From Hyaloperonospora brassicae (taxonomy: Eukaryota > Oomycota > Peronosporomycetes > Peronosporales > Peronosporaceae), in assembly GCA_947650285.1 (NCBI GenBank), contig CANTFL010001403.1, positions 275,115 through 339,114 of the forward strand: a stretch of DNA of 64,000 nt, written 5' to 3'. Below, piece after piece: positions 10,921 through 22,996 of the stretch. Positions within the stretch are counted from its first letter, which is position 1. Each line of letters begins with the position of its first letter. The translations under genes were made by a program, and so were the position numbers. The notes beneath the pieces are model-generated. The model made no database searches and was not told where the DNA came from. It saw nothing but the letters and a program-made list of their open reading frames with translations.

Positions 10921-11692
10921 GTAGGTCGAAATCTATTTTTGAGTCACGCATAGATCTATTTGCGTTTGTATCGCTCAATGTCTCGATCCATATGATTGGC
11001 CCAGTGCCTCCTCTCCGCGCCCGCGCCCCCCCCCTCTCTCTCCCCATGTGTCCAGTGCACTGTCCCGTCTGTCGCTCGTGCCCCAAGTGATGATGACGAT
11101 CGTCGCGTTGTGGCGCGTTGGATCCGGTCGTGCGATCGTGCGACAAGCGGTCCACGACGCAGCAACGAGCGGCTCAGGCCGTCAGCCGCAAGTCGCAGTT
11201 CTTATCCTCGCGCGACTCTCCGCTCGCTCCCCCTGTCCAGCACCGAGTCCGATCATCTCCGCGACAAAGAGGAAGAGGAACGAGACTTTCCCAGCAACAC
11301 ACAGCCTCTTGTCTCGTGTTCCCCCCGCGCCTTCTCCTCTACACACTTATTACGCGCGCGCGTGTCCCCCCAGCTGGCGCGGCGCTGGAACGATCGCGGA
11401 CGCCTGCGCAAAAAAGGGCGACCGACCCGCAGCAATCGGCGAAGCGCGGGCAGAAGCGCCGCAGAAGCCTCGAGCAACGAACGACCCGAACGTCGCAGCT
11501 CAGATGGGCGGCCGGGCACAAGTGGCACACGCACGTGCGCGCCTGGCTGCCGCACTTGGCTGTCGATCGACTCGTCGGACTGTCTCTGGCTGTCTGTCTG
11601 TCTGTCTGTCGGTCGGTGGTCAAATCTTTGCCGAAGAGTGCTCTGTGGTGCCACAACTCGATAGCCGCGTCCGAGTCACCACTAGTCCCCTC

Positions 11693-11694
<2 letters not shown>
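10921..11694. other. Gene-free GC-rich tract
   Basis: Several open frames cross this stretch on both strands but all read as arginine/serine-rich low-complexity text with no family resemblance, and they overlap one another. A further TCTG run lies at about 11593-11614. I see no gene. Confidence 0.5.

Positions 11695-11764
<70 letters not shown>
11695..11764. repeat. (CT)n dinucleotide microsatellite
   Basis: About 70 bases of near-perfect CT repeat followed by a CTTCTTCTT-type pyrimidine stretch to about 11805. It generates spurious Leu/Ser and Arg/Glu frames on the two strands. Confidence 0.95.
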
Positions 11765-11768
<4 letters not shown>

Positions 11769-11805
11769 TTCTCCTTCTTCTTCTTCTCCTCCATCTTCTT
11801 CCTCG

Positions 11806-14800
11806 GTTTCGCTCGTCGTTTTCTTTGCTGAAGCGTTGACAATCCCGTGCTTCCTCGTCCTGTCTGTAGCTACTGATCGACGTGACTCTTCTTCGACCCG
11901 TCGAAGACGCGCTGTAGTGTCCGCGACGCTGCGCTTAGTGAGTTGTGTAGTTCTGTGGCCGTTGCCGTTTGGTGTGCGGACTGAAACGTGTTCGAAACGA
12001 GACAGTCGCGTCCAACGTGGCGCGCGCGCAGGTTGATGCGGTCCGTCCCTTTGCTTCCTCCTTTCCCGTACCTCAGTGCCCGCGCATGACGTACGAACGA
12101 GAGAGGAGAGAGGATCGCGTGGCACCGTAGCACACGGTCGCAGCACGCGAACTCAAGTCCGTGGCCGCGTCCGTGTGCCTGTGCGAAAGTCAGGGCATGT
12201 TGACGTCCTGCTGGACAAGAGGTGGGCGTGGGGGGGGGCGTTTCGCGGACCTGATTCAGCTGCGAAAGGCGGTGTGGTGGCCGACCGATCGACCGATCGA
12301 CCGATCGGCTGGTCAGGTGTGGTCGCAGGACTGGCAGTGTGTGTGCGTCTGAAGGAGAAGAGGTACCGCTGGATGAGGAGGCAGTCCGTTCGTGGGGGGC
12401 ACTTGTCGCTGAAATTTCGTTCGCGCTGCTGTTTAGGCGCAAGGGATTGCCACACGAGTTGCAAAGTTGCAAAGAGAGAGAGAGAGCGAGACGAGCGAAC
12501 TGTTTGTACGCTGCAACTCACCACAGTTGGCCGTGTTATTGAAGGACGACGACGACGTGTGCTGCTGCTACAAGACACGACACAACCGCTGCAATGGTCA
12601 CGAACTGTTACGCGCTCAGCGAGCACTGCTACTTGTTTCATGATCGACAGCGTATCTTTTTTTCTTCTCCTCATGCTGAACGATCGAGTCGAACGTATCT
12701 TTCGACCCAGGAGGAGTGGACTTGAACTTGAGGTCGTGGCGACATCTTTGTCGCAAGCGGATGACCTCAGCGGCAGTGGTTGTCGTCATCAGGTAAGAAG
12801 TCTCCGTACCTCGAGAGCGCTCTGAGCTGAGCCACATTGCTTCAAGTGGGCCGGTACAATGGGCCTGTGCAATCCCATCGAGACGGTTCACTAGCCACAA
12901 AGTCCCTCTGACTGACTGGACAGCTACAAGACGAAGCTCGCGACGAGGACGTTCAGGGCCAATCGAGACGAGATCGAAGACCGGATATGTCAGCACCTTT
13001 TGCACGGCATTGAGGCAATCAGAGAGAGAGGCAGCAGCAAACGCATGGGCGCGTCCTTTGCAGTGCTTTGTCCGCCGTGGTCGTAACTGCCGGTGCACGT
13101 GCAGGACTTACTACCGGTCGCGCGTCTGAGTTGGGTCACGGTCGGTCGTGTAGCGTCGTCTCTTTATGGAGTCAACAAAGACGAGAAGACGCTGTTCGTG
13201 AGGCAGACGACGGCACGAGTCGCTCGTGCGATCGAAGCGCATGACTGTCGGAACGAGCGCCGCAAACAAAGAGCAGTTGGCCCCCACGTCGTCCGTCGTC
13301 CGTCGTCGTCGCCAGCTCTCTTTTCGACGCCCACAAGTGTCGAGACCGGATCGTGGGAAGGCTTCAGCCCCGCGAAGGCCGTCTACAGCATATCTCCCTC
13401 TCGATGCTGCCCGCGCGCCTGGAAGTTCCGCGAAACTCGACACAGAAAAGTGCTCGCTCGCCACATGTCCGAAGCGTACAAATCGCGAGGTCAGTCAGAC
13501 TCGACGGTCGATGCCTTTCACTACGATGGGCATCGACTTGGTAAAAGGCCGTCGGGACCGGAGTCACTGAGCGAAGAACACTGAGGGCCACGTTGCATCC
13601 ATACGTGAGCTTTCATAGCAATGAGACTTGCACGGCGTTCTGTTCCAGCAGCTACGTCCGTGGCAGTTGTCGCATACCGCGTACCGCTACTATCGATTAT
13701 AGCCATAAGCTCCCAGAATAAACTTCTGAAGGTATGCGACTATCCACGACGGGACATCCAGTGGCCCGAGTCGGATTGCCGCGCGACTGATTGTGGAGAT
13801 CGGGCCACGCTTTCTCGTCGACTTTTGTTTATGGGATTCGGCTCCGTTTTTCTCGATATTTGTGGCATCGCTCCGTCGTCTCTGCAGGTGCGAATGAATA
13901 CCTCCTCGAGAGAATAGTTGTCGAACAGCGCATTTGTTTCTCGTATACTCCGTATACCTTTCTTGCAGCAAAACGGATAAAATCGTATCAACTGTCCCTC
14001 GATAAGTTCGATTGGAAAAATGGTCTGTGCTGTTGTATTTTACCAGTGTGTGCGCCTCCTGGAGAAGGCTTCCGGATAAGCTCATTCGTGTGGGTTGAGT
14101 GCTACAGTATAGCATGACTTTGCTGTGCGAGGCCGACTTGGCTGAGATTGTAACACAACGATAGATGGTACTCAGTATCCCGTCTCCTCGACTTCGTCCT
14201 GCATTGTGTTCCGAGGAGCGCTTCTGTGCAAAAGTCGCCATCCAACTTCCTGTTGGTCCTACGACTTTCTCATTGAGGTACACGTCCATATATGTGCTGC
14301 TTCCCAGTCACATTGTCTGGGTCCAACTAGTGTGTGCCATCCCTGTCGTCGGAATAGTGGAGATAGTCCTGGACGCACACTCATCGGAGTGTGTGTGTGT
14401 GTGTGGTGTCGACCTAACTGGACCCCTGGGCTTCCACGCTCTTGATAGACATTCTAGGCAGCTTATCGAATCCATTACGAGTCTTGCAAGACTCAAAGCA
14501 GCCGTTGCGTCGTCACCTGTAAGCAGCATAGCTGGAAACAGACATGCAAGGTCTTCTATTCTGTCCATCTCCGTGCGTGAAGATAGCCGTACGTGCGGAC
14601 TTGGTATCTGTAAACTTGCTTTTCATCAAAGAAGCAATTCACTGTGCGCCAGCATTCCTAGCTGAGTTTGGTCGTTTCTGATCTGTTTAGGCAGCTCACG
14701 GGGACATCAAGTGCCAGAGACGCTTTGATTACTCTTTGATGTTGCGCTTTCATTCACCTAGTGAGCGACCTTTGGTCGGGCTTAGCTATTCGATTCCCTT

Positions 14801-15460
14801 GTTGTATCGACACAGCACGACACGGACATCATCGATTATGGGTACGCTTTGTATAGCGCATATGACCTCCTGCTGGGACTGAACGCTGCCATTATTACCG
14901 AGTCCTGACAAGGTATCGACATTGCAATCGCTTGTTGCTTAGGAATACAAAAGAAGAAGGCACAATCGCCCATGACTCGATAGCTACAAGACTGCCAGTG
15001 CTACCTCCAAGTCTTGCATGTGTCGTCGTCCACGTAAGCGTGTTATACCCCTCACGCTTCTAGTCAACCCGCCACAGGCAACATTGTACCACGTTTCGTG
15101 CGATAGAAAAGTGGCATGGAGGATGGCCAAGACAGCACTTGAATGAAGAGACGGTTGCCACTCATCAATTCAATGCCATGGTGGTCAGTCATGTTCAGCC
15201 TACCACGTTGTTGAGTCACCCCCCCTGCACGCAAGTACTGACATGACCACACTCAGTAAGGTCTGAGCCAGCAGAAGTGCACCTCTTTCGCGCTGCAGTA
15301 TGTAGCGATACAAAGCTTGCATACATTCACGTAGCCGACACCTCCGACTCGTGTGAGTCTGTAGGTCAGTGTTGTGAATGTGTGTCCATTGTTCGAGGCG
15401 TTGCGCGCAACTTGTGTGTTTTGTTGCTGTCCGTCATCGTACCGCATGATACTAGTGCAC
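11806..15460. other. Gene-poor tract, no recognised gene
   Basis: No product could be recognised. GATCGACC-type short repeats lie at 12281-12305. On the minus strand 13690-14289 is open for 199 codons and reads as non-repetitive text (near its start: MDVYLNEKVVGPTGSW), with a further open stretch at 14308-14568. These could be a decayed coding sequence, but no family signature is visible. The remainder is interrupted by stops in all frames. Confidence 0.45.
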
Positions 15461-15571
15461 CTGCATGTGTAAAGTTGTCTGATTCTCTTTTACGGGTCTG
15501 CATGTGTAAAGTTGTCTGATTCTCTTTTACGGGTCTGCATGTGTAAAGTTGTCTGATTCTCTTTTACGGAT
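15461..15571. repeat. 37-bp direct tandem repeat, three copies
   Basis: Three head-to-tail units of 37 bp, each starting CTGCATGTGTAAAGTTGTCT, at 15461, 15498 and 15535. The first two are identical; the third differs near its end (TACGGAT in place of TACGGGT). There are no spacers, so it is a minisatellite and not a CRISPR-like array. Confidence 0.95.
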
Positions 15572-16581
15572 CCTTAACACGCTTTCTAGTGACGACACGA
15601 CCGTTCCGCATCGGTCCGTCGCACAGACAGATGTGCTACCTGCCTACTCTTACCCATTGCTACGGACCTTACTCACCAGACAGTGCCCATTTCCAAAAAG
15701 CCCAATCGGTACTCAACTCATTGACAACTATGTCGAATCGAAGGAGGGTAGCGCTGGAGGAAACCGGTATTGTCGACGACCGACACCCGCACTTGTGAAC
15801 GACCAGAACACATCCAGGCATAGTGTTGACCACATTACCCACCCATCAAACCACACTAACTACAGCAGCAACATAAAGCCTTCGAAAAAAACACTCGGGT
15901 ACGTGCGTACAGCAGACGTCTCTCTCCCTCGCTACACTATGCATAGTACCGCTATACACATATCCACATACACACACACACAACTTCCAACCGACTCTCA
16001 TCCACGTTCTCATTTGTATTCAGCACTGACAAATACACCCGACCCCCAGCCGACCCCAATTCCACCAAAAACCAAAAACCAAAAACAAACCACTTTTTAT
16101 CGCGTGCCTTTTTCCCCGCCGCATTGCTGCGAAAAAAAGCACGCAAAAAAGCACGCAAAAAAGCACGCAAAAAAGCACGAACACACCCACACCCGACTTC
16201 CGCACCGCAGTGTCTCTTTCTGTAGCCATTTCGTCCCTTTCTGTGGTGTCTGTCGCTGTGCGCAGGCAGCCAATGGACAACTTCCTGAACCGCCGACTGT
16301 CGAGTAGCGACACTGTGGTACGTTCGTAAGGACCTAAGCGAACTCTGGCGCAGCGCACGCGTCGGCCACTGATTGGACCGCTGCAGCTGCTGCGAAAACG
16401 CGATCACGCGCTCATTAAATGTGTCTGTCTGTCTGTCTGTTCTCTCTCTCTCTCTCTCTTCTGTTGTTGTTGTTGTGTGTCTACTGTTGTTGTGTGTCTT
16501 CTGTTGTTGTGTCTGTCTGTTGTTGTTGTGTGTTGTGTGTTGCTCTGTGTATGGACGTGCCATCGATTGTAGCCACGACCG
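15572..16581. other. Spacer upstream of the TBC gene with short repeats
   Basis: No supported gene. Contains an AGCACGCAAAAA 12-bp repeat (about four units, 16137-16184) and TCTG, CT and TGT microsatellites at 16421-16545, close to the next gene. A GCTCATT match at 16410-16416 could be the initiator of that gene but lies 165 bases before its ATG, and the flanking-region half of the motif is missing. An open frame at 15549-16307 is composed of these repeats and is not accepted as a gene. Confidence 0.5.
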
Positions 16582-18409
16582 ATGACGCCGCCTCCCGGTG
16601 CGAGTTTGAACCCATTTAAGACCGCGCTGAACAAGTTGGTGCACAAGAAAAAAGATGCAGCATCATCGGCTGCTGCTGGCGGTCTGACCAGTGCTGCCAC
16701 GTCGGGCTTTTTCCTGCGTGGACACAACAAGACGCACGTGCCGACAAAGGCGTCGGCGCTGCCGGGCTCGATCAAGCAAGTGAACACGGGGCAGTTGCCG
16801 CCAGTCTGGGTGACGCCTGCACCAGCTCCACCGACGAGGTGCGTGGAGCGCTGGTTGTTGGTGCACTGTTGGGCAGTTGGAGACGGATTGGTGACAGTGT
16901 GGTGACGTGGGGACAGGCAAAGCGTGGCGGTCGTTGCTGGCTCGGCGTCGTTGCAAGGGAAGAGTCCGTGCTTGTCGGGCGAGAGCGAGCGTGCTGATGG
17001 CGCGCTCGCGTCACTGAAGAAGCAGTGCTCGCCGCACAAGGACGAGCAGAAGCAGGGTCAGCATGAAAACAGGATGCAGGGAGGCAGCAGCAGCAGTAGC
17101 AGCACGGGTCTTGGCAATACCGACAGCACGGAAGAGAGTGTTGTTGTTGAACGCACGACGTCGGCGTCGTTATCACGCAATGCGTCTGGCAACCTTCGCG
17201 ATCTGCAGTTTGAACGGTTGCTGGACAAGGAAGTTGTGGACCTGGACCAGCTTCGCAAACTCAGCTGGGGCGGCATTCCGACCAAGCATCGACCTACAGT
17301 CTGGCGTTTGTTGCTGGTGTGACGATTGCTGCGACAAAGATGTGATAAATGGCTGCCGTGGTCTGACGTGTCTGCCGTGTGTTGTGTTGTATGACTGCAG
17401 AGCTACATGCCGTCGAAAAAGGACCGACGTGCTGCCATGCTGGAGCGCAAGCGGCAAGAATACGCTGAGTTGCTGCAGCAGTATTATTACATTCCAGACA
17501 CGGATCGGGGAATGCGAGAGCAAACTACGCTACGCCAGATCCTCGTTGACATCCCACGCACTAATGCAGACGTGAAGCTGTTTCAGAATGAGCGCATCCA
17601 CCAGGTGAGATGGTATTGACACCGGGAGACTGTCTAGCGATATCGTCATGACAGATTGCGTTTGTGATCTCGTGTGTTGATAGTGCATGGAACGAGTTCT
17701 GTATATTTGGGCAATCCGGCACCCAGCGAGCGGATACGTGCAAGGAATCAACGACCTAATGACGCCGTTCTTGGTCGTATTTATCTCGGCTTTTATCGGT
17801 GAGTGGGTGTCCCGGATGAACAATGTCAAGCTTACACTAGCTCACTCTATTTTCCAATCCTTAGATGACCCACAGACGTGCGACTTGTCAAGAGTGGCGG
17901 ACGAAAGCTTGCAAATTATTGAGGCGGACAGCTACTGGTGTTTGACGAAGCTGCTGGACGATATTCAGGACCACTATACTTTTGCACAGCCGGGTCTGCA
18001 GCGCATGGTGCAACGCATGGAAGAGTTGGTCCATCGTTGTGACGCCGAATTGTTCGAGCATATCGTGGAGCGTGAAAACGTGCAGTTTGTTCAGTTTGCA
18101 TTTCGCTGGATGAACTGTTTATTGATGCGCGAGCTACCACTGAATGGCATTGTGCGCATCTGGGATACGTATCTGTGCGAAGACTCGGGCTTTGAGAGCT
18201 TTCATGTGTACGTGTGCGCTGCGATTCTGATGACGTTTGGTGAGACGCTGAAGACGCTGGAGTTCCAGGATCTGGTACTGTTTCTGCAAAGTTTGCCGAC
18301 AAAAGACTGGGTGGAGAATGAGATTGAGCCGTTGCTCTCGCGTGCGTTCATCTTACAGTCCTACTTTGCGGATGCCCCGAGCCACCTCAATTCGCAAGCT
18401 GCTCAATAG
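16582..18409 (+). CDS. TBC-domain Rab GTPase-activating protein, TBC1D22 type
   Basis: Stimulates GTP hydrolysis by a Rab GTPase in membrane traffic. Five exons: 16582-16838, 16917-17316, 17401-17604, 17684-17798 and 17865-18409. All junctions keep phase and give 506 residues, the usual size for TBC1D22 proteins. After a Ser-rich N-terminal third, the TBC domain starts at LRKLSWGGIPTKHRPTVW. It carries the dual catalytic fingers: IxxDxxR as ILVDIPR with R272, and YxQ as YVQ with Q307. The blocks IWAIRHPASGYVQGINDL, YTFAQPG, FAFRWMNCLLMRE and IWDTY are TBC1D22 hallmarks. Intron 4 (17799-17864, GTGAGT..CTTAG) is 66 nt with no in-frame stop, so unspliced RNA would still be translatable with 22 extra codons. 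Removing it restores the conserved alignment. Start is the first ATG in the exon-1 frame. Confidence 0.93.
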
Positions 18410-18750
18410 AAAGCTTGAAAACTAAGTTAGCCGATGTATATAAACCGTTCTCTGCTAGAGGACAGCAGCGCTCGATACAAGCTGTTCACTGATGGTGGCA
18501 GTGAGAAAGCAACATGTGACTGGAAGTGGTGGTCGACGCGAACGAATGAGAGACGATTGATTGTGCGCTCGAACGGCTGATAAAAGCATGCGGGGGGAGA
18601 GAAACATGCAAGCCAGACATACGCTTCACGTCCATCAAGCTCCGTATCCTGCGAATTGGATGTACGAAAGAATGAGGATACTATTGCCGCCGTCGTATCA
18701 CGAGCTGCGACTCGCTTACCCGGTTGTCTGCCACGCAAACAGTTTTGCGT
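18410..18750. other. 3' flank of the TBC gene, no gene seen
   Basis: About 340 bases after the TBC stop codon with no coding signal on either strand that I can support. The minus-strand frame at 18427-18885 has no recognisable content. Confidence 0.4.
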
Positions 18751-20600
18751 GATGGATGAAACAAAGTTCAATGCACGCATTTGCCTTTTCAAAACGATCG
18801 CTGACTCTGATCCTATGCTGCGCTCGCAGACGAGAGCATGGTAGTATAGTGATGGTGGAGCTGTTTGGCAAAGAGATGCTGGCAAAGGTAGTTGGCCACA
18901 AAGCTACACTTCAGACTTGTAGCCATTGTGCACGCGCAGTTGCCGTGTCGAGGTCGCGTGCAAGTGCCAGTGTTGGATGAAGAAATATGCTCGCGATACC
19001 TGATCGAACTGGGTACGTCTTGCTGGCATTTTGGAGGACTGCGTGCTGAAACGCATGTGGTGTGACTCGATAGTACGCGCAGATCCTCATCGACTCTCAC
19101 CCGTGTTTGTATGAAAGATCGATACAAAACAGGCGTTGTGGCAAATGCTTCCAGCTACGTGACATACCAAGTACCAGATCAGCGGTGCTGGACGGACTAC
19201 ATGGAGACTACTCGGCATTTGAACACACGGTTGTCGGACCTGTCGCAGGTCATTCTGTCGGTCCGTACTTTGCTCTGACGTACGTCATCTATCTACATCT
19301 GCGGTTTCTCTTGCAAGTTGTACAGTTGCGTTCGTTGCACGTGACCCTGAGGAATTGCCCGTCATTCTCAGCAGATAATGGTCCGTTATTCATTTGAAAA
19401 GTGCCTCATCTTCTTCACAAGGAGTACCTGGTCAGCTGGAACAGTATGCAGTAAGTGGTTTGATATGAATAGAAAGCCGCAAAGTAGCTGTTCAGTTAAT
19501 TCGGATAATGCTGAGGCGATTGACGAAAGGCGCGGAGGGACGTGGTGGAGACTCACCGAGCAGTAGGAGTAAGCATGAAGTGGTTGCAAAGGTAGTAGAT
19601 AAAGCGCTCGGCGACCGATCAACGGTTTTGCGAGGCTCTGAGCGATGCAGTGTGGACTATTTCAGACACTGAAGATGCCAAGAACGAAGTCAACCACCGG
19701 GCAATGCAATGGTACACGAAATAGACGTCGACAAAGCATAGCTACTCGACTGGGCTTTCAATTCTTATGTGATGAAGACACGTTGAGCTTTGAGTGAGCT
19801 CAAAAGCGACAACAAACTGGCAGAGCATAAGTTGTGAGGCTCCATGTATTACATGACGTGCCGGTGGCATAAGAACCGTCGAGCAATTGCAGTAGTCGAG
19901 AACAAGACGACATAAGTCTTTTGCGGACACCGTTTTGTTTTGTGCGTTAGCCGAATCGGTTTGTTACTCTCGTGTGGGCGCAGCAGTGTCAGAGGACGTT
20001 TCGTCTTACCTCCTTTTGACGTCAATTGCAGACTTTGCCCGCGAACAAAGTAGGCTTTGCAGTGCGAAAGACAACAAAGGAGCATGTTCAGTTTGTGGAC
20101 GCAACGACATCATCGGCACGCGCTAGTGAGACGGATCAAAACGCTTTCAAAGTAGCGACTCGTGTGTCCGAATGTCGTCACGACCCGTCAATGCCTAACG
20201 AGAAGCATCGTTCTTTCATCTTTTATCAACGCAGGCCAATGGAAGTGTGTTCGTTCCTACGTCTCAGCCTCATGCTTCGATCAGCGTATCGCCTCTATGT
20301 CATCTTCAAGGCATATTGGCGGAGTTGCAGGACACTGTTGATCGCGCCTCTGCGTGATGTGCCAAGACAATGTGGGCCTAGGAACAAGCTGCTTTCATCC
20401 ATTGATGAGATGATCGAGCATCAAAACACACACATGTGCTCCCTCTTGTCGATCGGAAACGTATCTGCCCAGAGGACGGCTTGTGTCATCTTCCACCGAA
20501 AGTCCACACACGGAAGCCTTGTACGAGCTTTACGACTCGAGACAAGGAGAGCCCTTGCTCAGCAGTCACTTACAGCTGGAGGAGCCAGTAAATGAAAGGT
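18751..20600 (+). pseudogene. Decayed coding relic, possibly SET/MYND-like
   Basis: Plus-strand text that still reads as protein but jumps frame repeatedly and is cut by stops. The clearest part is at 18852-19060: EMLAKVVGHKATLQTCSHC, then in another frame VQVPVLDEEICSRYLIEL. The Cys-x2-Cys followed by ICSRY resembles the spacing of a MYND-type zinc module as in SET/MYND proteins, but this is weak. A later block near 19655-19720 (AVWTISDTEDAKNEVNHRA) is also coherent. No intact start, no full frame, no clear introns. I treat it as a pseudogene of uncertain family. Confidence 0.3.
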
Positions 20601-22996
20601 ATCTACAATACGCTGTACGCTGAGAGCACAAGCGATGCTACGACGTCTAAGAGCGACAACATGGAGCAAGATAGGAACGCACCCAGTATTCCAAACTGAG
20701 CAGCTCCAGAGCTTCTCTCTGTCCGTTGCTAGAAACAGAGCTGCGCAGGGATTATGCATTACATGACTTCAATCAATCTAGTGCCAATACGTAGACGTGG
20801 CATGTACTGAGGTCCATCAGATCTGGTGAGAGGTATTGTCGCCACTGGGGTGGAGCCCTCGGTCGAAAGATGGTGTTATATTCCAATCGTCACGTGGACC
20901 GCTCGAGATCGTCTACAAGACATAGCTACGAAACTGAGCGACGAAACAGAGCCACACAGTGAACTCAGACCGTCTGCCACAAACGCGCACAGCCAACCAA
21001 ACCGGCAGAGTGGGGCGTAAAAAGCTCAGCGTAATTACGCTTACTGCTTGACCGACTAAACCCTCAAGTGCCTTTTATTGGCAGCGGGCCAAGTAAGTCC
21101 TCGTGCGTGGCAGGACCAATTATTACCTGTCTTTACATGGCTGACATGACGCTGTCGCTCACTGTGAGCTTAGCACATTGGCATGTTTGCAAGCGCAGTA
21201 CATTACAAGGAGCTGCTACTGCACGTTGCTCAATCCAAAAAGGCGTACGCTATTGTCGCTGCATAGTGTGTGTGTAGGAAACATGAGGGACAAATGCTCG
21301 AAACATCGATACATGTCCATTGCACCGATTGTGCAATGTGGAACGATCGGGTGCCGTGTCTCCGGCCACCTTAAGCCATCATAGGTACACGCATCGTGCT
21401 GCAGCGACCTACTACGACTATCGTGACTCCGATAGAACGAGAACGATGACAAGCGGTGTCAGAGACATCGTGGCTGCGTGTGCAAACTTTTCATTCACGC
21501 CGAACGAGGCCTTCTGAGATGGATAAACAAACACGGCCGAATGCGTGTATGGTGCGTCCGAGCCGAACGTCGACGCCTGTTGCTCGCCACGCTATGCTGT
21601 TGTCCAAACACGTGCATCGTTTCTCGTTTTGGAAGGCAGTCTGAGAGCATCAATCATCAGAAAGTGTTAGCGGTCAACGCTACGCGACGACGAGTAACTG
21701 CTTCGCACTGTCTGCTTCAATGTACAGCAAAAGTCATGCGATAGCAATCCCAAGCTCGTCATGGCTTGCAAGAGCGATCATGCGAACGACGAGATGCGTT
21801 TGTCGGAATGACCAAAGAGTGATCACGCGAGCTCAGTGACGAATGTTGAGATTGCCAGACTTGCCTTCGTTCATCTCAAACGACTGGAACGCACCATTCA
21901 TTCACCGTTAAAAAAGTGCTGGAAACTATGGTCGCTCCACTGTAAGCAATCGCCAGACCAAGTGGGATCGGGTCGCGCGGGCTGCCTTGCGCTTGGCACT
22001 GATCGATGATACGCACGATGATGTTGGCCAAGGTCAGAAAGAAAGTGTGGGGCGTTGCAGCGTAGTGTCGGGAAACTTTATTAGACAGCAAATGCAGCGT
22101 GTGATGTAAGATGACTCACTACACGTCCAGGTGGTACATTGCAGCTTCCTCAGTATTGTTGCATGCCTAGTAAGATGGGAAAACTAAGTTGATGCTGGCA
22201 AGTGTGCTGCTGCCTAGGACCACAGCCATACATGCATCGTGATTTCGATTCACACGGTCTCCTTCCGCTATTGCAGAGTCATCTTCTCGTGGCCGACTTG
22301 ATCCTGGAGTACTAGTTATGAAGGTGCTAGCTCTCTCTAGTCCCGTGCGTAGCGTGGGTAGAGAGCACATGCTCTTGGACTTGTTATCGAAGAGGTGTGT
22401 ATCGGCCGATGCCCTGTATTTCGAGTGCACTAAGTGACGTTGTGGTTGGCCTTTGTCGGTGGTCAGTCTACTACTCGTGCCTTCAAAGTTGGCATGATGG
22501 CTTTGAATATGCCGTGACGCGTTCAATTCGGTGAAGAGGTCTGCAGTACGGTAAGCTTTGTGGTAGAAACGTCTGGTGTCTACACTCACTGATCGACAAG
22601 CTACCGAGTATTCGCTTGCATGTTGCAGTCACGTTAAAGCCAAGACCATACCCACTTGTCTTCAGTGTATCCCCGTTTTCATTCCCGTCAATGCCACCTC
22701 GTTCCTCCTAGCCAGATCACTCTTTCTGCCTACCAGCTACCACATGCATGAGATCGCGCTAAACTAACGGTAAGCATAAAGTGTCCCAGTGCAGATTCGT
22801 CCATGGACATTCAGCAGCAACACGCGACACCGACGCAGCGCTGGCGTCTACTGCTACGGTACCGACGTACTGCATGGAGAAAAACAAGCACCTCTTTCGA
22901 TTTTCTAATAGTGCCGTCTCGGTTTCGGTCGTGCTCAACCAAAACCCAAGCGCAGCTTCTCTGGTTGCTCAAGCGCCGTAGTGTCACGTCCATCGT
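20601..22996. other. Gene-free tract
   Basis: Stops occur in all frames at short intervals; the longest open stretches are under about 190 codons and read as unrelated text. No repeat longer than a few bases, no RNA gene and no promoter motif that I can support. Probably old, mutated transposon or gene debris. Confidence 0.4.

Noticed and set aside
11048..11839. Overlapping 237-263 codon frames across the CT repeat
   Set aside because: Generated by (CT)n reading as Leu-Ser; no conserved sequence outside the repeat.
12076..12825. 249-codon plus-strand frame and its antisense partner
   Set aside because: Arg/Val-rich text with no recognisable domain, no promoter motif and equally long overlapping frames on the other strand.
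15461..15571. CRISPR-like direct repeats
   Set aside because: Units are head-to-tail without spacers, and the genome is eukaryotic.
15549..16307. 252-codon plus-strand open frame
   Set aside because: Starts in the 37-bp repeat, passes through KHAK repeats made by an AGCACGCAAAAA microsatellite, and has no family content or promoter; treated as chance.
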